Assembly: GCF_900101095.1 (NCBI RefSeq)
Contig: NZ_FNFM01000005.1
Coordinates: 124,001 to 188,000, forward strand
Direction: 5' to 3'
Source of the DNA: Actinopolyspora mzabensis
Lineage (GTDB): Bacteria > Actinomycetota > Actinomycetes > Mycobacteriales > Pseudonocardiaceae
Length of the DNA stretch: 64,000 nt
Both the position numbers and the translations under genes were made by a program. Position 1 is the stretch's first letter. Each line of letters starts with the position of its first letter. The notes beneath the pieces were generated by a model that ran no database searches, was not told the DNA's origin, and saw nothing but the letters and a program-made list of their open reading frames with translations. Of the stretch, positions 55,974-64,000 are shown piece after piece.

Positions 55974-56486
55974 TCAGTCTTCCCGGAAGTCGAACCACTC
56001 GGTGAGGAACTGCCTGCCGTCCGGCACGAACGGCCAGGCGGGATCCCGCGCGTGGTTCCGCAGTTCGGCCAGCGGCATCCACCGACCAGCGGCTATTTCC
56101 TCCGGCTGGTGGATCACCGGCCCGTCCCAGTGGATCTCGTACACGAAAGCGTGAAATCGCACCGAGCCTCGTTCGTGGCTGGTCCGGAACAGGAAGCGTG
56201 GCTCCGCGCGGATTCCCAGCTCCTCGGCCAACTCCCGCCGGGCTGCCTCGTCCGGAGCCTCACCGGCCGCCACGACGCCGCCAGCCCAGCAGTCGTACAT
56301 GGCCGGGTAGACGTCCTTGTCCGCGGTGCGGCGGTGCACGTAGACCTTCGTCAGATCAGTGGAGCGCACCAGCACCGAGGTGGCCGCGTGCCACAGCCCC
56401 TCGGAACGCATCCGCGCTCGCGGGGCCGAACCGACCACCGACCCGTCCCGGTCGTAGACGGCGACTCGTTCTTCTCCCACGGTCAC
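55974..56486 (-). CDS. NUDIX hydrolase
   Basis: The 170-residue protein has a complete NUDIX box, G70-x5-E76-x7-RE-x2-EE-x-G91 (GGVVAAGEAPDEAARRELAE...ELG). Upstream VYVHRRTADKDVYPAMYDCW resembles isopentenyl-diphosphate-isomerase-like YfcD members. The nucleotide or diphosphate substrate is unknown. A GTG at 56486 is used; GTG 56480 is also possible. Its stop is 16 nt from the minisatellite. Confidence 0.9.
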   Translation of the reverse strand: MTVGEERVAVYDRDGSVVGSAPRARMRSEGLWHAATSVLVRSTDLTKVYVHRRTADKDVYPAMYDCWAGGVVAAGEAPDEAARRELAEELGIRAEPRFLFRTSHERGSVRFHAFVYEIHWDGPVIHQPEEIAAGRWMPLAELRNHARDPAWPFVPDGRQFLTEWFDFRED

Positions 56487-56669
56487 ACCACCCGATGATC
56501 TCAGTTCCGCTGTCGGCGCCGGGTGGACACTCTCTCGCGGTGCCGCATCGATCCGGTAGCGGCAGTGAGCGAACCGGTACGGGCGGAGTGGGCGCGGGTG
56601 CGCCGTCGTTGCCCGCACACGGCACCGGAATGTGACCGTCACAGGGAGTCGTAGACCGCGTTGAACCCG

Positions 56670-56675
56670 TAGGCT
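56670..56675 (+). promoter_or_regulatory. -10 box of dop
   Basis: TAGGCT ends 7 nt before the dop ATG at 56683, predicting a leaderless mRNA. Confidence 0.5.
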
Positions 56676-56682
56676 GAACACC

Positions 56683-58179
56683 ATGCGTCGGATCATGGGA
56701 ACCGAGGTGGAGTACGGGATCACCGTGCCGGGAGACGCGACCGCGAACCCGGTGCTGACCTCCACCCACATCGTGCTGGCCTACGCGGCGGCGGCCGACA
56801 TCCCCCGAGCGCGGCGCGCCCGGTGGGACTACGAGGTGGAATCGCCGCTGCGCGACGCCCGCGGCTTCGACATGAGTGCCTCGACGTCACCGTCGAACGG
56901 CTCGGAGGGTGACGATCTCGGTGCGGCCAACGTCATTCTCACCAACGGGGCGCGGCTCTACGTCGATCACGCCCATCCGGAGTACTCCGCTCCCGAGGTG
57001 ACCAATCCGCGTGACGCCGTGCTCTGGGACAAGGCCGGGGAACGGGTGATGGAGGAGGCCGCGCTGCGCGCCGCCAGCGTGCCGGGGACCACTCCCATTC
57101 AGCTGTACAAGAACAACATCGACGGCAAGGGCGCCAGCTACGGCACCCACGAGAACTACCTGTGTGCCCGCGACACCCCGTTCACGGCCGTCATCGCCGG
57201 ACTCACGCCCTTCTTCGTCTCCAGGCAGATCATCTGCGGTTCCGGTCGGGTGGGTATCGGCCAGGTTGGCGAGAAACCCGGCTTCCAGCTCTCGCAGCGC
57301 GCCGATTACGTCGAGGTCGAGGTGGGGTTGGAGACCACCCTCAAACGCGGCATCATAAACACCAGGGACGAACCCCATGCCGATGCCGACAAGTACCGCA
57401 GGCTGCACGTGATCCTCGGCGACGCCAACCTCGCCGAGACGGCCACCTACCTCAAGCTCGGCGCGACCGCCCTGGTCCTGGACATGATCGAGTCCGGACG
57501 CCGTTTCGACGATCTCCGGTTGGCCGATCCGGTCAAGGCGGTGCACCAGATCAGCCACGACCCGAGCCTCAACCAGAAGGTCGAACTCGCCGACGGACGG
57601 CATTTCACCGGTCTCGACCTGCAGCGGGCCTACCACGAGCGGGCCGTGGAGTACGTCGAGGCGCACGGCAGCCACACCTCGGGCGAGGTGGTGCGAACCT
57701 GGGGAGAGGTGCTCGACCTGCTCGCGCGCGATCCGATGGAGTGCGCCGACCGACTCGACTGGCCCGCCAAGTTGAAGCTGATGGAGAACTACCGCAGCCG
57801 GGACAACCTCGCCTGGGGGTCGCCCCGGTTGCACATGATCGACCTGCAGTACGCCGACGTGCGCATGGACAAGGGACTGTACAACCGGCTGGTCAGCCGT
57901 GGTTCGATGCGCCGCATCCTCGCCGAGGAGGAGGTCCGCGAGGCCGTTACGACACCGCCGGAGGACACCAGGGCCTACTTCCGCGGTCGCTGCCTGGAGC
58001 GTTACCCGAACGAGGTCGCCGCCGCCTCCTGGGACTCGGTGATCTTCGACCTGGGGCGCGAGTCGCTGGTGCGTATCCCGACCCTGGAGCCGTTGCGGGG
58101 GACGAAGGCACACGTGGGCGAGCTGCTCGAGGCGGCCACCAGCGCCGAGGAACTGGTGGATTCCCTCACCGGTGGGTGA
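56683..58179 (+). CDS. dop: Pup deamidase/depupylase Dop
   Basis: Dop converts the C-terminal Gln of Pup to Glu and also removes Pup from substrates. It belongs to the glutamine-synthetase-like superfamily together with PafA. In 498 residues, MGTEVEYGI carries the first metal Glu, and a ~40-residue insert (about 40-80, Pro/Ser/Asp-rich) absent from PafA is the Dop loop. [18 protein letters not shown] and [19 protein letters not shown] are conserved. A TAGGCT -10 box lies 7 nt upstream. Confidence 0.96.
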   Translation: MRRIMGTEVEYGITVPGDATANPVLTSTHIVLAYAAAADIPRARRARWDYEVESPLRDARGFDMSASTSPSNGSEGDDLGAANVILTNGARLYVDHAHPEYSAPEVTNPRDAVLWDKAGERVMEEAALRAASVPGTTPIQLYKNNIDGKGASYGTHENYLCARDTPFTAVIAGLTPFFVSRQIICGSGRVGIGQVGEKPGFQLSQRADYVEVEVGLETTLKRGIINTRDEPHADADKYRRLHVILGDANLAETATYLKLGATALVLDMIESGRRFDDLRLADPVKAVHQISHDPSLNQKVELADGRHFTGLDLQRAYHERAVEYVEAHGSHTSGEVVRTWGEVLDLLARDPMECADRLDWPAKLKLMENYRSRDNLAWGSPRLHMIDLQYADVRMDKGLYNRLVSRGSMRRILAEEEVREAVTTPPEDTRAYFRGRCLERYPNEVAAASWDSVIFDLGRESLVRIPTLEPLRGTKAHVGELLEAATSAEELVDSLTGG

Positions 58180-58247
58180 TGCAGAAGGGTACCCGCCCGT
58201 GATCCACCCGCCCGTGATCCACCCGGCCGCGGGACCTTCGCGGCGCG

Positions 58248-58278
58248 CCAGATCCAAAACAACCACTTTTGGATCTGG
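58248..58278. terminator. 12-bp perfect inverted repeat between dop and pup
   Basis: CCAGATCCAAAA (58248-58259) and TTTTGGATCTGG (58267-58278) flank a 7-nt loop. It ends 12 nt before a TTGACT that could be the pup -35. It is either a terminator for dop or an operator for pup. Confidence 0.6.
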
Positions 58279-58290
58279 GCGTGTGGCCGA

Positions 58291-58320
58291 TTGACTAGGT
58301 AGTGTTCACACCAGGATGTT
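58291..58320 (+). promoter_or_regulatory. Candidate pup promoter
   Basis: TTGACT (58291-58296) resembles a -35 box, with GATGTT (58315-58320) 18 nt downstream as a weak -10. The leader to pup would be about 95 nt. Confidence 0.4.
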
Positions 58321-58419
58321 TTGTTGCCCGTCCGGCCCGAGAGGGTGTCGGGCCCGCCCGGCGGAAGCCGCGGTGCCGGTTACGGGCAGGCATCCTCGAT
58401 GAGACCACCGGGAGGCGAG

Positions 58420-58617
58420 ATGTCCCAGGAAAAGGTTGAGCGGCACGGCGGCGGAGACGAAGGCGACGACGAGCAGAACGGTGCCGAATCCGCTGGTCAG
58501 GATCGTCGGGAGAAGCTCGGCGAGGACGTGGACACTATTCTGGACGAGATCGACGACGTCCTGGAGGAGAACGCCGAGGACTTCGTCCGAGCCTACGTCC
58601 AGAAGGGTGGCCAGTAA
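58420..58617 (+). CDS. pup: Prokaryotic ubiquitin-like protein Pup
   Basis: The 65-residue acidic, disordered modifier ends in Lys-Gly-Gly-Gln; the C-terminal Gln is deamidated by Dop to Glu before PafA links it to lysines. The region IDDVLEENAEDFVRAYVQKG binds Mpa. ATG 58420 has GGAGG upstream and gives the expected length. It precedes prcB. Confidence 0.97.
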   Translation: MSQEKVERHGGGDEGDDEQNGAESAGQDRREKLGEDVDTILDEIDDVLEENAEDFVRAYVQKGGQ

Positions 58618-58768
58618 CCCGGAAGGGCCAGTAACGGAGCCCACGGGGCGGTTCAACCGCCCGCTCCTGGCGGAGGCCGGGACGAGACGTCCGAACCGTC
58701 CCGTGGAGGCTCCCGTTTCACGGTCGGCGCGGGCGGCACCGGTCCGACCAGCGCGACCGTGCACGACC

Positions 58769-58774
58769 TAGAGT
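58769..58774 (+). promoter_or_regulatory. Possible internal -10 box upstream of prcB
   Basis: TAGAGT fits TANNNT and would start a transcript near 58781 with a ~40-nt leader for prcB. It suggests prcBA can be transcribed without pup. Confidence 0.35.
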
Positions 58775-58820
58775 GTGCACAACCGATCACGTGACGCCCA
58801 GTTACTTCGAGCAGGAGACG

Positions 58821-59678
58821 ATGTCGCCCATGGAATCCAGCTCGACTCGGAGCCATCCGGGTCAGGCGCTGCCCCCCGAGTACTTCACTCCCGGATCCTC
58901 TTCGTTCACGGATTTCCTCCGAGCCGCGGCGCCCGAGATGCTGCCGCAGGCCAAGGAGAGTAGCGATGGATCCGTGGACGTGCCGCACGGGACGACCATC
59001 GTCGCGCTGACCTTCCGCGGAGGTGTGCTGCTCGCGGGGGACCGTCGTTCCACGATGGGCAACATCATCGCCCAGCGGGACATGGACAAGCTCTACGTGA
59101 CCGACGACTACTCCGCCGTGGGGATCGCGGGTACCGCCGGTATCGCGCTCGAGATGGTGCGGCTGTACGCCGTCGAACTCGAGCACTACGAGAAGATCGA
59201 GGGTGTTCCGCTCTCGCTGGACGGTAAGGCCAACAAGCTCGCGACCATGTTGCGCAGCAACCTGCAGGGAGCGATGGCCGGGCTCGCGGTGGTGCCGCTG
59301 TTCGCCGGTTTCGACACAGCTGCCGAGGATCCCGACCGGGCGGGACGCATCGTCACCTACGACATCACCGGCGGGCGCTACGACGAGAGCGCGGGGTACA
59401 ACGCCGTGGGGTCGGGCTCGCTGTTCGCCAAGTCGGCGTTGAAGAAACGCCACGATCCGGAGGCCGATGTCGACTCGGCCGTGCGCAACGCGATCGAGGC
59501 GCTCTACGACGCGGCCGACGACGACAGCGCGACGGGTGGGCCGGACGTGGCCAGGAAGATCTATCCCACGGTGGTCACGATCACCGGTGCGGAGGGGGCC
59601 GTCCGCATGTCCGAGGAACGAACCGCCGCAGTCGCCGAGGAGGTCGTCGCGGGCAGGCAGCAGAATCCCGGAGGCTGA
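58821..59678 (+). CDS. prcB: 20S proteasome beta subunit PrcB
   Basis: The 285-residue precursor carries a 57-residue propeptide; autocleavage before Thr58 ([13 protein letters not shown]) exposes the N-terminal Thr nucleophile. The body matches bacterial beta subunits ([39 protein letters not shown]). ATG 58821 with GGAGA upstream gives the usual propeptide length; an in-frame GTG at 58773 is unlikely. It starts 203 nt after pup, with a possible promoter at 58769. Confidence 0.97.
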   Translation: MSPMESSSTRSHPGQALPPEYFTPGSSSFTDFLRAAAPEMLPQAKESSDGSVDVPHGTTIVALTFRGGVLLAGDRRSTMGNIIAQRDMDKLYVTDDYSAVGIAGTAGIALEMVRLYAVELEHYEKIEGVPLSLDGKANKLATMLRSNLQGAMAGLAVVPLFAGFDTAAEDPDRAGRIVTYDITGGRYDESAGYNAVGSGSLFAKSALKKRHDPEADVDSAVRNAIEALYDAADDDSATGGPDVARKIYPTVVTITGAEGAVRMSEERTAAVAEEVVAGRQQNPGG

Positions 59679-59816
59679 GGCCGGGAGCCCACGCGGGGTC
59701 GGATCGCCACGAGCGGGGGCACGGTGTGTCCGGCCGTCCCGGGGCCGTCGCCGCGTGCGAAGCAAGCGCCATGTGCCAAGTCGGTACAGCACGATTCGAG
59801 CCAGGAGTGCACAACC

Positions 59817-60578
59817 GTGACGATGCCCTTCTACACCTCGCCAGAGCAGCTGATGCGCGAACGCTCCGAGCTCGCCCGCAAGGGTATCGCTCGGGGCCGT
59901 AGCGTGGTGGTGCTCAAGTACGCGGGCGGGGTGCTGTTCGTGGCCGAGAACCCCTCGACCACCCTGCACAAGATTTCCGAGATCTACGACCGCATCGGCT
60001 TCGCCGCGGTGGGGCGGTACAGCGAGTTCGAGAACCTGCGTATGGCCGGTATCAGGATGGCCGACGTCAAGGGGTACTCCTACGACCGGCGGGACGTCAC
60101 CGGTCGGGCGCTGGCCAACTCCTACGCGCAGACGTTGGGGGCCATCTTCACCGAACAGGTCAAGCCCTTCGAGGTGGAGATCTGCGTCGCCGAGGTGGGC
60201 AGCACACCGGAGGCGGACCAGCTGTACCGGTTGACCTACGACGGTTCCATCGTCGACGAACCGCAGTACGTGGCGATGGGCGGTCAGGCCGAGACCGTCA
60301 CGTCCGCGCTGAAGGACTCCTTCAGCGACGGCATGGAACTCGAACCCGCCGTGCGGGAGGCGGTGCGCGCCCTGATGGCCGGTGGCGAGGGCTCCCGCCA
60401 GTTGGGAGTCGGGCAGCTCGAGGTGGCGGTACTGGAACGGTCCAGGCCGCACCGCACGTTCCGTCGCATCACCGGTGCGGCACTGCGCCAGTTGCTTCCC
60501 GACGAGTCCGAGCAGTCCGGCTCGGAAACGGAGGACACCGGGTCGGAGCGGTCGGAAAACGGCGGCTCACCGGAGTGA
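59817..60578 (+). CDS. prcA: 20S proteasome alpha subunit PrcA
   Basis: The 253-residue subunit forms the outer rings and gate of the 20S core. It starts [20 protein letters not shown], with the gating N-terminus, and continues with [14 protein letters not shown] as in other actinobacterial PrcA proteins. The acidic C-terminus (about 235-253) is disordered. GTG 59817 has AGGAG about 9 nt upstream; ATG 59823 is the alternative. It lies 138 nt after prcB. Confidence 0.97.
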   Translation: MTMPFYTSPEQLMRERSELARKGIARGRSVVVLKYAGGVLFVAENPSTTLHKISEIYDRIGFAAVGRYSEFENLRMAGIRMADVKGYSYDRRDVTGRALANSYAQTLGAIFTEQVKPFEVEICVAEVGSTPEADQLYRLTYDGSIVDEPQYVAMGGQAETVTSALKDSFSDGMELEPAVREAVRALMAGGEGSRQLGVGQLEVAVLERSRPHRTFRRITGAALRQLLPDESEQSGSETEDTGSERSENGGSPE

Positions 60579-60771
60579 CGGGCCGGTCCCGGGCAGTTCG
60601 CGCCGGGACACGGCCTCGTTGTGACGAGCGGAACCGGTGGTTTCGGTGTTCGGTCTCCGAGCGTCGTGACCCCGCTTCCGGCTCGCGTGCGGCCACGTTG
60701 TGTGGTGTTATCGGCCGAATTTTTTCGCGTCCGACCCCGAACGGCGGACCGCCGAGTTCGACGAAGACGCC

Positions 60772-60777
60772 TACTGT
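60772..60777 (+). promoter_or_regulatory. -10 box of pafA
   Basis: TACTGT ends 6 nt before the pafA ATG at 60784. GGAGGC lies between, but too close to serve as a ribosome-binding site, so the mRNA is probably leaderless. Confidence 0.45.
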
Positions 60778-60783
60778 GGAGGC

Positions 60784-62142
60784 ATGCAGCGGAGGATCTT
60801 TGGCATCGAGACCGAGTTCGGGGTGACCTGTACCTTTCACGGGCAACGCAGGCTCTCCCCGGACGAGGTTGCCAGATACCTGTTCCGGAAGGTCGTTTCG
60901 TGGGGCCGTTCCTCGAACGTTTTCCTGCGCAACGGCGCGAGACTCTATCTGGACGTTGGTTCGCACCCCGAGTACGCCACGGCCGAGTGCGACGATCTCG
61001 TCCAGCTCGTCACCCATGACAAGGCGGGTGAGCGCATCCTGGAGGACCTGCTCACCGATGCCGAGCGGAGGCTGGCCGACGAGGGTATCGGCGGGGACAT
61101 CTTCCTGTTCAAGAACAACACCGACTCGGCGGGCAACTCCTACGGTTGTCACGAGAACTACCTCGTGGGGCGTTCGGGGGAGTTCTCCCGCATCGCCGAC
61201 GTGCTGTTGCCCTTCCTGGTCACCCGACAGTTGATCTGCGGTGCGGGCAAGGTGCTGCAAACTCCACGCGGTGCGGTCTACTGCCTGTCCCAGCGGGCGG
61301 AGCACATCTGGGAGGGAGTCTCCAGCGCCACCACCCGTTCCCGCCCGATCATCAACACCAGGGACGAGCCGCACGCCGACGCGGAGCGCTACCGCAGGCT
61401 GCACGTGATCGTGGGCGACTCGAACATGTCCGAGGTCACCACCCTGCTGAAGGTGGGCACCGTCAACCTGGTGCTGGAGATGATCGAGCAGGGCGTGCAG
61501 TTCCACGACTTCAGTCTGGACAACCCGATCCGTGCTATCCGGGAGATCAGCCACGATCTCACCGGAAGGCGCCCCGTACGGCTGGCCGGTGGCCGTGAGG
61601 CGTCCGCGCTCGACATCCAGCGGGAGTACTACGGCCGTGCGGTCGAGTACGTGGCTCGTCGTGGTTCCGACCCGATGACGGACCGCATCATGGACCTGTG
61701 GGGCAGGGCGCTGGATGCTGTGGAATACCAGGACTACTCGCTGATCGACCGGGAGGTCGACTGGGCCATCAAGCACCGCCTGCTGGAGCGTTACCGCGAC
61801 AAGCACGGTCTGGAGCTGTCCAGCCCGCGCATCGCGCAACTCGACCTGGCCTACCACGATCTGCGACGCAACCGGGGCCTGTTCGAGATGTTGCAGCGCA
61901 AGGATCTGGTGGACCGTGCCACCAACGACGGTGAGATCGAGGCGGCCAAGGACACTCCACCGCAGAGCACCAGGGCAAAGCTCCGTGGCGACTTCATCGC
62001 GGCCGCGCAGACCGCGGGCAGGGACTTCACCGTCGACTGGGTGCACCTCAAGCTCAACGACCAGGCGCAGCGGACAGTGCTGTGCAAGGATCCGTTCCGC
62101 GCGGTGGACGAGAGGGTGGAACGTCTGATCAGCTCGTTGTGA
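60784..62142 (+). CDS. pafA: Pup--protein ligase PafA
   Basis: PafA joins the C-terminal Glu of Pup to substrate lysines using ATP. At 452 residues it matches the mycobacterial protein. [14 protein letters not shown] gives the metal Glu residues, [21 protein letters not shown] and [20 protein letters not shown] are catalytic-face motifs shared with Dop, and the Dop loop is absent. The C-terminal domain ([20 protein letters not shown]) is conserved. Confidence 0.97.
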   Translation: MQRRIFGIETEFGVTCTFHGQRRLSPDEVARYLFRKVVSWGRSSNVFLRNGARLYLDVGSHPEYATAECDDLVQLVTHDKAGERILEDLLTDAERRLADEGIGGDIFLFKNNTDSAGNSYGCHENYLVGRSGEFSRIADVLLPFLVTRQLICGAGKVLQTPRGAVYCLSQRAEHIWEGVSSATTRSRPIINTRDEPHADAERYRRLHVIVGDSNMSEVTTLLKVGTVNLVLEMIEQGVQFHDFSLDNPIRAIREISHDLTGRRPVRLAGGREASALDIQREYYGRAVEYVARRGSDPMTDRIMDLWGRALDAVEYQDYSLIDREVDWAIKHRLLERYRDKHGLELSSPRIAQLDLAYHDLRRNRGLFEMLQRKDLVDRATNDGEIEAAKDTPPQSTRAKLRGDFIAAAQTAGRDFTVDWVHLKLNDQAQRTVLCKDPFRAVDERVERLISSL

Positions 62143-62203
62143 TTCGTTCGTGTCCGATCCGCGTGGCCGGACGCGTCGAGGCTGCCGCGACGGAAGGGTG
62201 GGC

Positions 62204-63682
62204 ATGGACTATTCGGAGTACCGCGAACACGACGGGGTGGGGCTGGCCGAGCTGGTCTCCAGCGGTGAGGTCCCCGCGACCGAACTGCTCGATGCCGCCT
62301 TCGATCGCTACGAGAAGGTCAACGACCGCATCAACGCGGTGGTCCGTGCCGACCGGGAGACCGCGGCGGAATTTGCGGGTGGGCTGCCCGCCGGTGGTCC
62401 GCTGGCGGGAGTTCCGTTCCTGCTCAAGGACCTGAACCAGGAGGTGGCGGGGCATCCTTCCAGTGCGGGAACAGCCGCGCTGGCGCGGGTGGCGGCACCG
62501 GAGACCGCCGAGGTGGTGCGCCGCTGGCTGAACGCGGGGCTGCTGCCGTTCGGACGCACCAACACTCCCGAGTTCGGCGCCAAACCGGTCACCGAGCCCG
62601 AAGCCTTCGGGCCCGCCCGAAACCCGTGGTCGCCGGACCGCACCCCGGGTGGTTCCTCGGGCGGCTCGGCGGCAGCGGTCGCCGCCGGAATCGTGCCGGT
62701 GGCCGGGGCCAGTGACGGAGGCGGTTCCATCCGGATCCCGGCCGCGTGCTGCGGCGTCTTCGGGCTCAAACCCGGTCGTGGCCTGGTGCCCGCCGGGCCC
62801 GCGCGTGCCGAGAACTTTCACGGGGCCGCCTCGGACGGGGTGCTCTCGCGTACGGTTCGGGACAGCGCCGCCGCGCTGGACGCGATCGTGGGAACCGATC
62901 CGGCCGGTCCGTACTCACCCGCCGCGCCCCCCAGGGACTTCACCACCGAGATCGCCTCCGAACCCCCTCGGCTGCGTGTCGGTTTCACCTCGCAGTCGGC
63001 GTTGGGACGGCCGCATCCCCACGCGATCGAGGCGTTGAGCGATGCGGCCCGACTGTTGGAGTCCCTGGGGCACCACGTGGAACCGGTGAGCTCCCCGGTG
63101 GATCTCGATTCGCTGGCCGTGGACTTCCTGCGCGCCTGGTCGGTGAAACTGGCCGCCTCGATCGACGACGCGGTGGCTGCCACCGGAGCGTCGGAAACCT
63201 CGTTCGAGCTGGACAGCAGGCTGCTCGCCGCGGTGGGGCGCGCCATCAGCGGCCCCGAGTACAGTGCGCTGCTCGACCGGTGGCACGACTACACGCGCAG
63301 GCTGGCCGAGTTCCACCGCGACTACGACCTGTTGTTGACCCCCGGACTCGCCGGCCCACCGGTACGCGTGGGTGAGCTCGCGACCGGCGAGCCGCTGCGC
63401 GCGGCGGGCAGAGCGGTGCTCGGGCTGGGACTGGGGAGAATGCTGCGCGCCAGCGGCATGGTGGACCGGGTGGCCAGGGAGAACCTGCGCCACGTGCCCT
63501 ACACCCAGCTGGCCAACATCACCGGCAGGCCGGCCATGTCCGTTCCGCTGTACTGGGATCCCGAGGGACTGCCGCTCGGTGTGCAGTTCGTGGGGCCGCT
63601 GGCGGGCGAGGGGATGCTGTTCCGGCTCGCTGCCCAGCTGGAGCGTGCGCGACCCTGGGCGCGGCGCGAACCACCGCTGTGA
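62204..63682 (+). CDS. Amidase (amidase-signature family)
   Basis: The 492-residue enzyme has the amidase-signature Ser-Ser-Lys triad: Lys in [11 protein letters not shown], the cis-Ser of [14 protein letters not shown], and the nucleophile Ser in [17 protein letters not shown]. The substrate is unknown. ATG 62204 follows GGAAGGGTGG. It lies between pafA and pafB on the same strand; a hairpin follows, ending the transcript. Confidence 0.92.
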   Translation: MDYSEYREHDGVGLAELVSSGEVPATELLDAAFDRYEKVNDRINAVVRADRETAAEFAGGLPAGGPLAGVPFLLKDLNQEVAGHPSSAGTAALARVAAPETAEVVRRWLNAGLLPFGRTNTPEFGAKPVTEPEAFGPARNPWSPDRTPGGSSGGSAAAVAAGIVPVAGASDGGGSIRIPAACCGVFGLKPGRGLVPAGPARAENFHGAASDGVLSRTVRDSAAALDAIVGTDPAGPYSPAAPPRDFTTEIASEPPRLRVGFTSQSALGRPHPHAIEALSDAARLLESLGHHVEPVSSPVDLDSLAVDFLRAWSVKLAASIDDAVAATGASETSFELDSRLLAAVGRAISGPEYSALLDRWHDYTRRLAEFHRDYDLLLTPGLAGPPVRVGELATGEPLRAAGRAVLGLGLGRMLRASGMVDRVARENLRHVPYTQLANITGRPAMSVPLYWDPEGLPLGVQFVGPLAGEGMLFRLAAQLERARPWARREPPL

Positions 63683-63724
63683 CCGGCGGGCCGTACGTTC
63701 CTCCCGTGTCGGCGCAGAGCGCCT

Positions 63725-63763
63725 CCGCCGGGTAATCTGGATCTTTTCCAGATTTCCCGGCGG
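63725..63763. terminator. Bulged hairpin after the amidase
   Basis: CCGCCGGG (63725-63732) and ATCTGG (63735-63740) pair with CCAGAT (63748-63753) and CCCGGCGG (63756-63763), leaving matched 2-nt internal bulges. It is 42 nt after the amidase stop. Confidence 0.75.
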
Positions 63764-63829
63764 TAGGTGGCCGCGTCGTTTCATCAGGTCACGACGTCGG
63801 CCCGCGAACGTGACCGCCGTTACCGTCGC

Positions 63830-63835
63830 TAGACT
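63830..63835 (+). promoter_or_regulatory. -10 box of pafB
   Basis: TAGACT ends 7 nt before the pafB GTG at 63843, predicting a leaderless mRNA. Confidence 0.5.
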
Positions 63836-63842
63836 CGGCACA

Positions 63843-64000
63843 GTGGGCATTCCGCGCGCAGAACGCCTGGTCAACCTGGTGCTGTGTCTGCTGTCGACTC
63901 GCCAGTACCTCACCGCGGGGCGAATCAGGGGGATCGTTCCCGGTTATTCCGACGCTGCCAGTGACGAAGCGTTCTACCGAACATTCGAACGTGACAAGGC
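63843..64000 (+). CDS. pafB: PafB-like WYL-domain transcriptional regulator, N-terminus only
   Basis: Only the first 52 residues are in the window: VGIPRAERLVNLVLCLLSTR, then QYLTAGRIRGIVPGYSD and FYRTFERDK. This matches the N-terminal helix-turn-helix of PafB, whose heterodimer with PafC activates DNA-damage-response genes in mycobacteria. Position after pafA fits the usual order. The rest lies beyond the right edge. Confidence 0.85.
   Translation, partial: MGIPRAERLVNLVLCLLSTRQYLTAGRIRGIVPGYSDAASDEAFYRTFERDK

Overview
The window is very GC-rich and reads as the chromosome of an actinobacterium. The evidence is mycothiol ligase (mshC), a complete Pup-proteasome locus (mpa, dop, pup, prcB, prcA, pafA and the start of pafB), an actinobacterial SUF operon headed by sufR, a conservon (cvnA-D) and an acVLRF1-type release factor. 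From memory, gene order resembles Mycobacterium tuberculosis Rv1458c-Rv1466, Rv1472-Rv1473A, Rv2134c-Rv2118c and the Rv2115c-Rv2096c region. The mix of conservon, leaderless genes and carotenoid cyclase fits Pseudonocardiales, but the genus cannot be fixed from sequence alone.

Layout. 1-9.2 kb: an ABC ATPase (cut by the window edge), the mannosyltransferase mptB, and divergently sufR-sufB-sufD-sufC-sufS-sufU-sufT, closed by a perfect 21-bp terminator stem. 9.3-16.9 kb: an MFS transporter, a small Cys protein, an EAL-CBS-GGDEF cyclic-di-GMP protein, a lycopene cyclase, a dGTPase and acVLRF1. 17.0-20.5 kb: an ABC-F ATPase behind a long leader, a 69-aa HTH protein and an enoyl-CoA hydratase. 20.7-30.7 kb: a SIS protein, an orphan Imm1-like protein, a D-aminopeptidase divergent from an oligopeptide ABC transporter, a P-loop-degenerate kinase-like protein and an LD-carboxypeptidase. 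31-40.8 kb: DUF3090, a PI3K-fold kinase-like protein, mshC, a conservon with a styrene-monooxygenase-like flavoprotein, PAC2, a HAD phosphatase and hisE. 41-48.5 kb: a VOC protein, thioesterase, RecB-family nuclease, site-2 protease, trmI and two related membrane proteins. 49-64 kb: the Pup-proteasome locus, interrupted between mpa and dop by an accessory block (aldo/keto reductase, XRE-cupin, thioredoxin-reductase-like, TetR, SDR, NUDIX).

How the genes work together. SufB/C/D form the Fe-S scaffold, SufS and SufU supply sulfur, and SufR represses. Dop deamidates Pup, PafA ligates it to targets, Mpa unfolds them and PrcA/PrcB degrade them. The peptide transporter and the D-aminopeptidase probably salvage D-amino-acid peptides.

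Non-coding sequence is unusually structured. A ~150-nt double-hairpin element occurs four times, three of them starting 37-39 nt after a stop codon, and its stem shows a compensatory base-pair change. About fifteen genes have a TANNNT -10 box ending 6-10 nt before the start codon, as expected for leaderless mRNAs. Spacers carry short tandem repeats with units of 8, 14, 16 and 19 bp, including 27 copies of an 8-bp unit next to the NUDIX gene.
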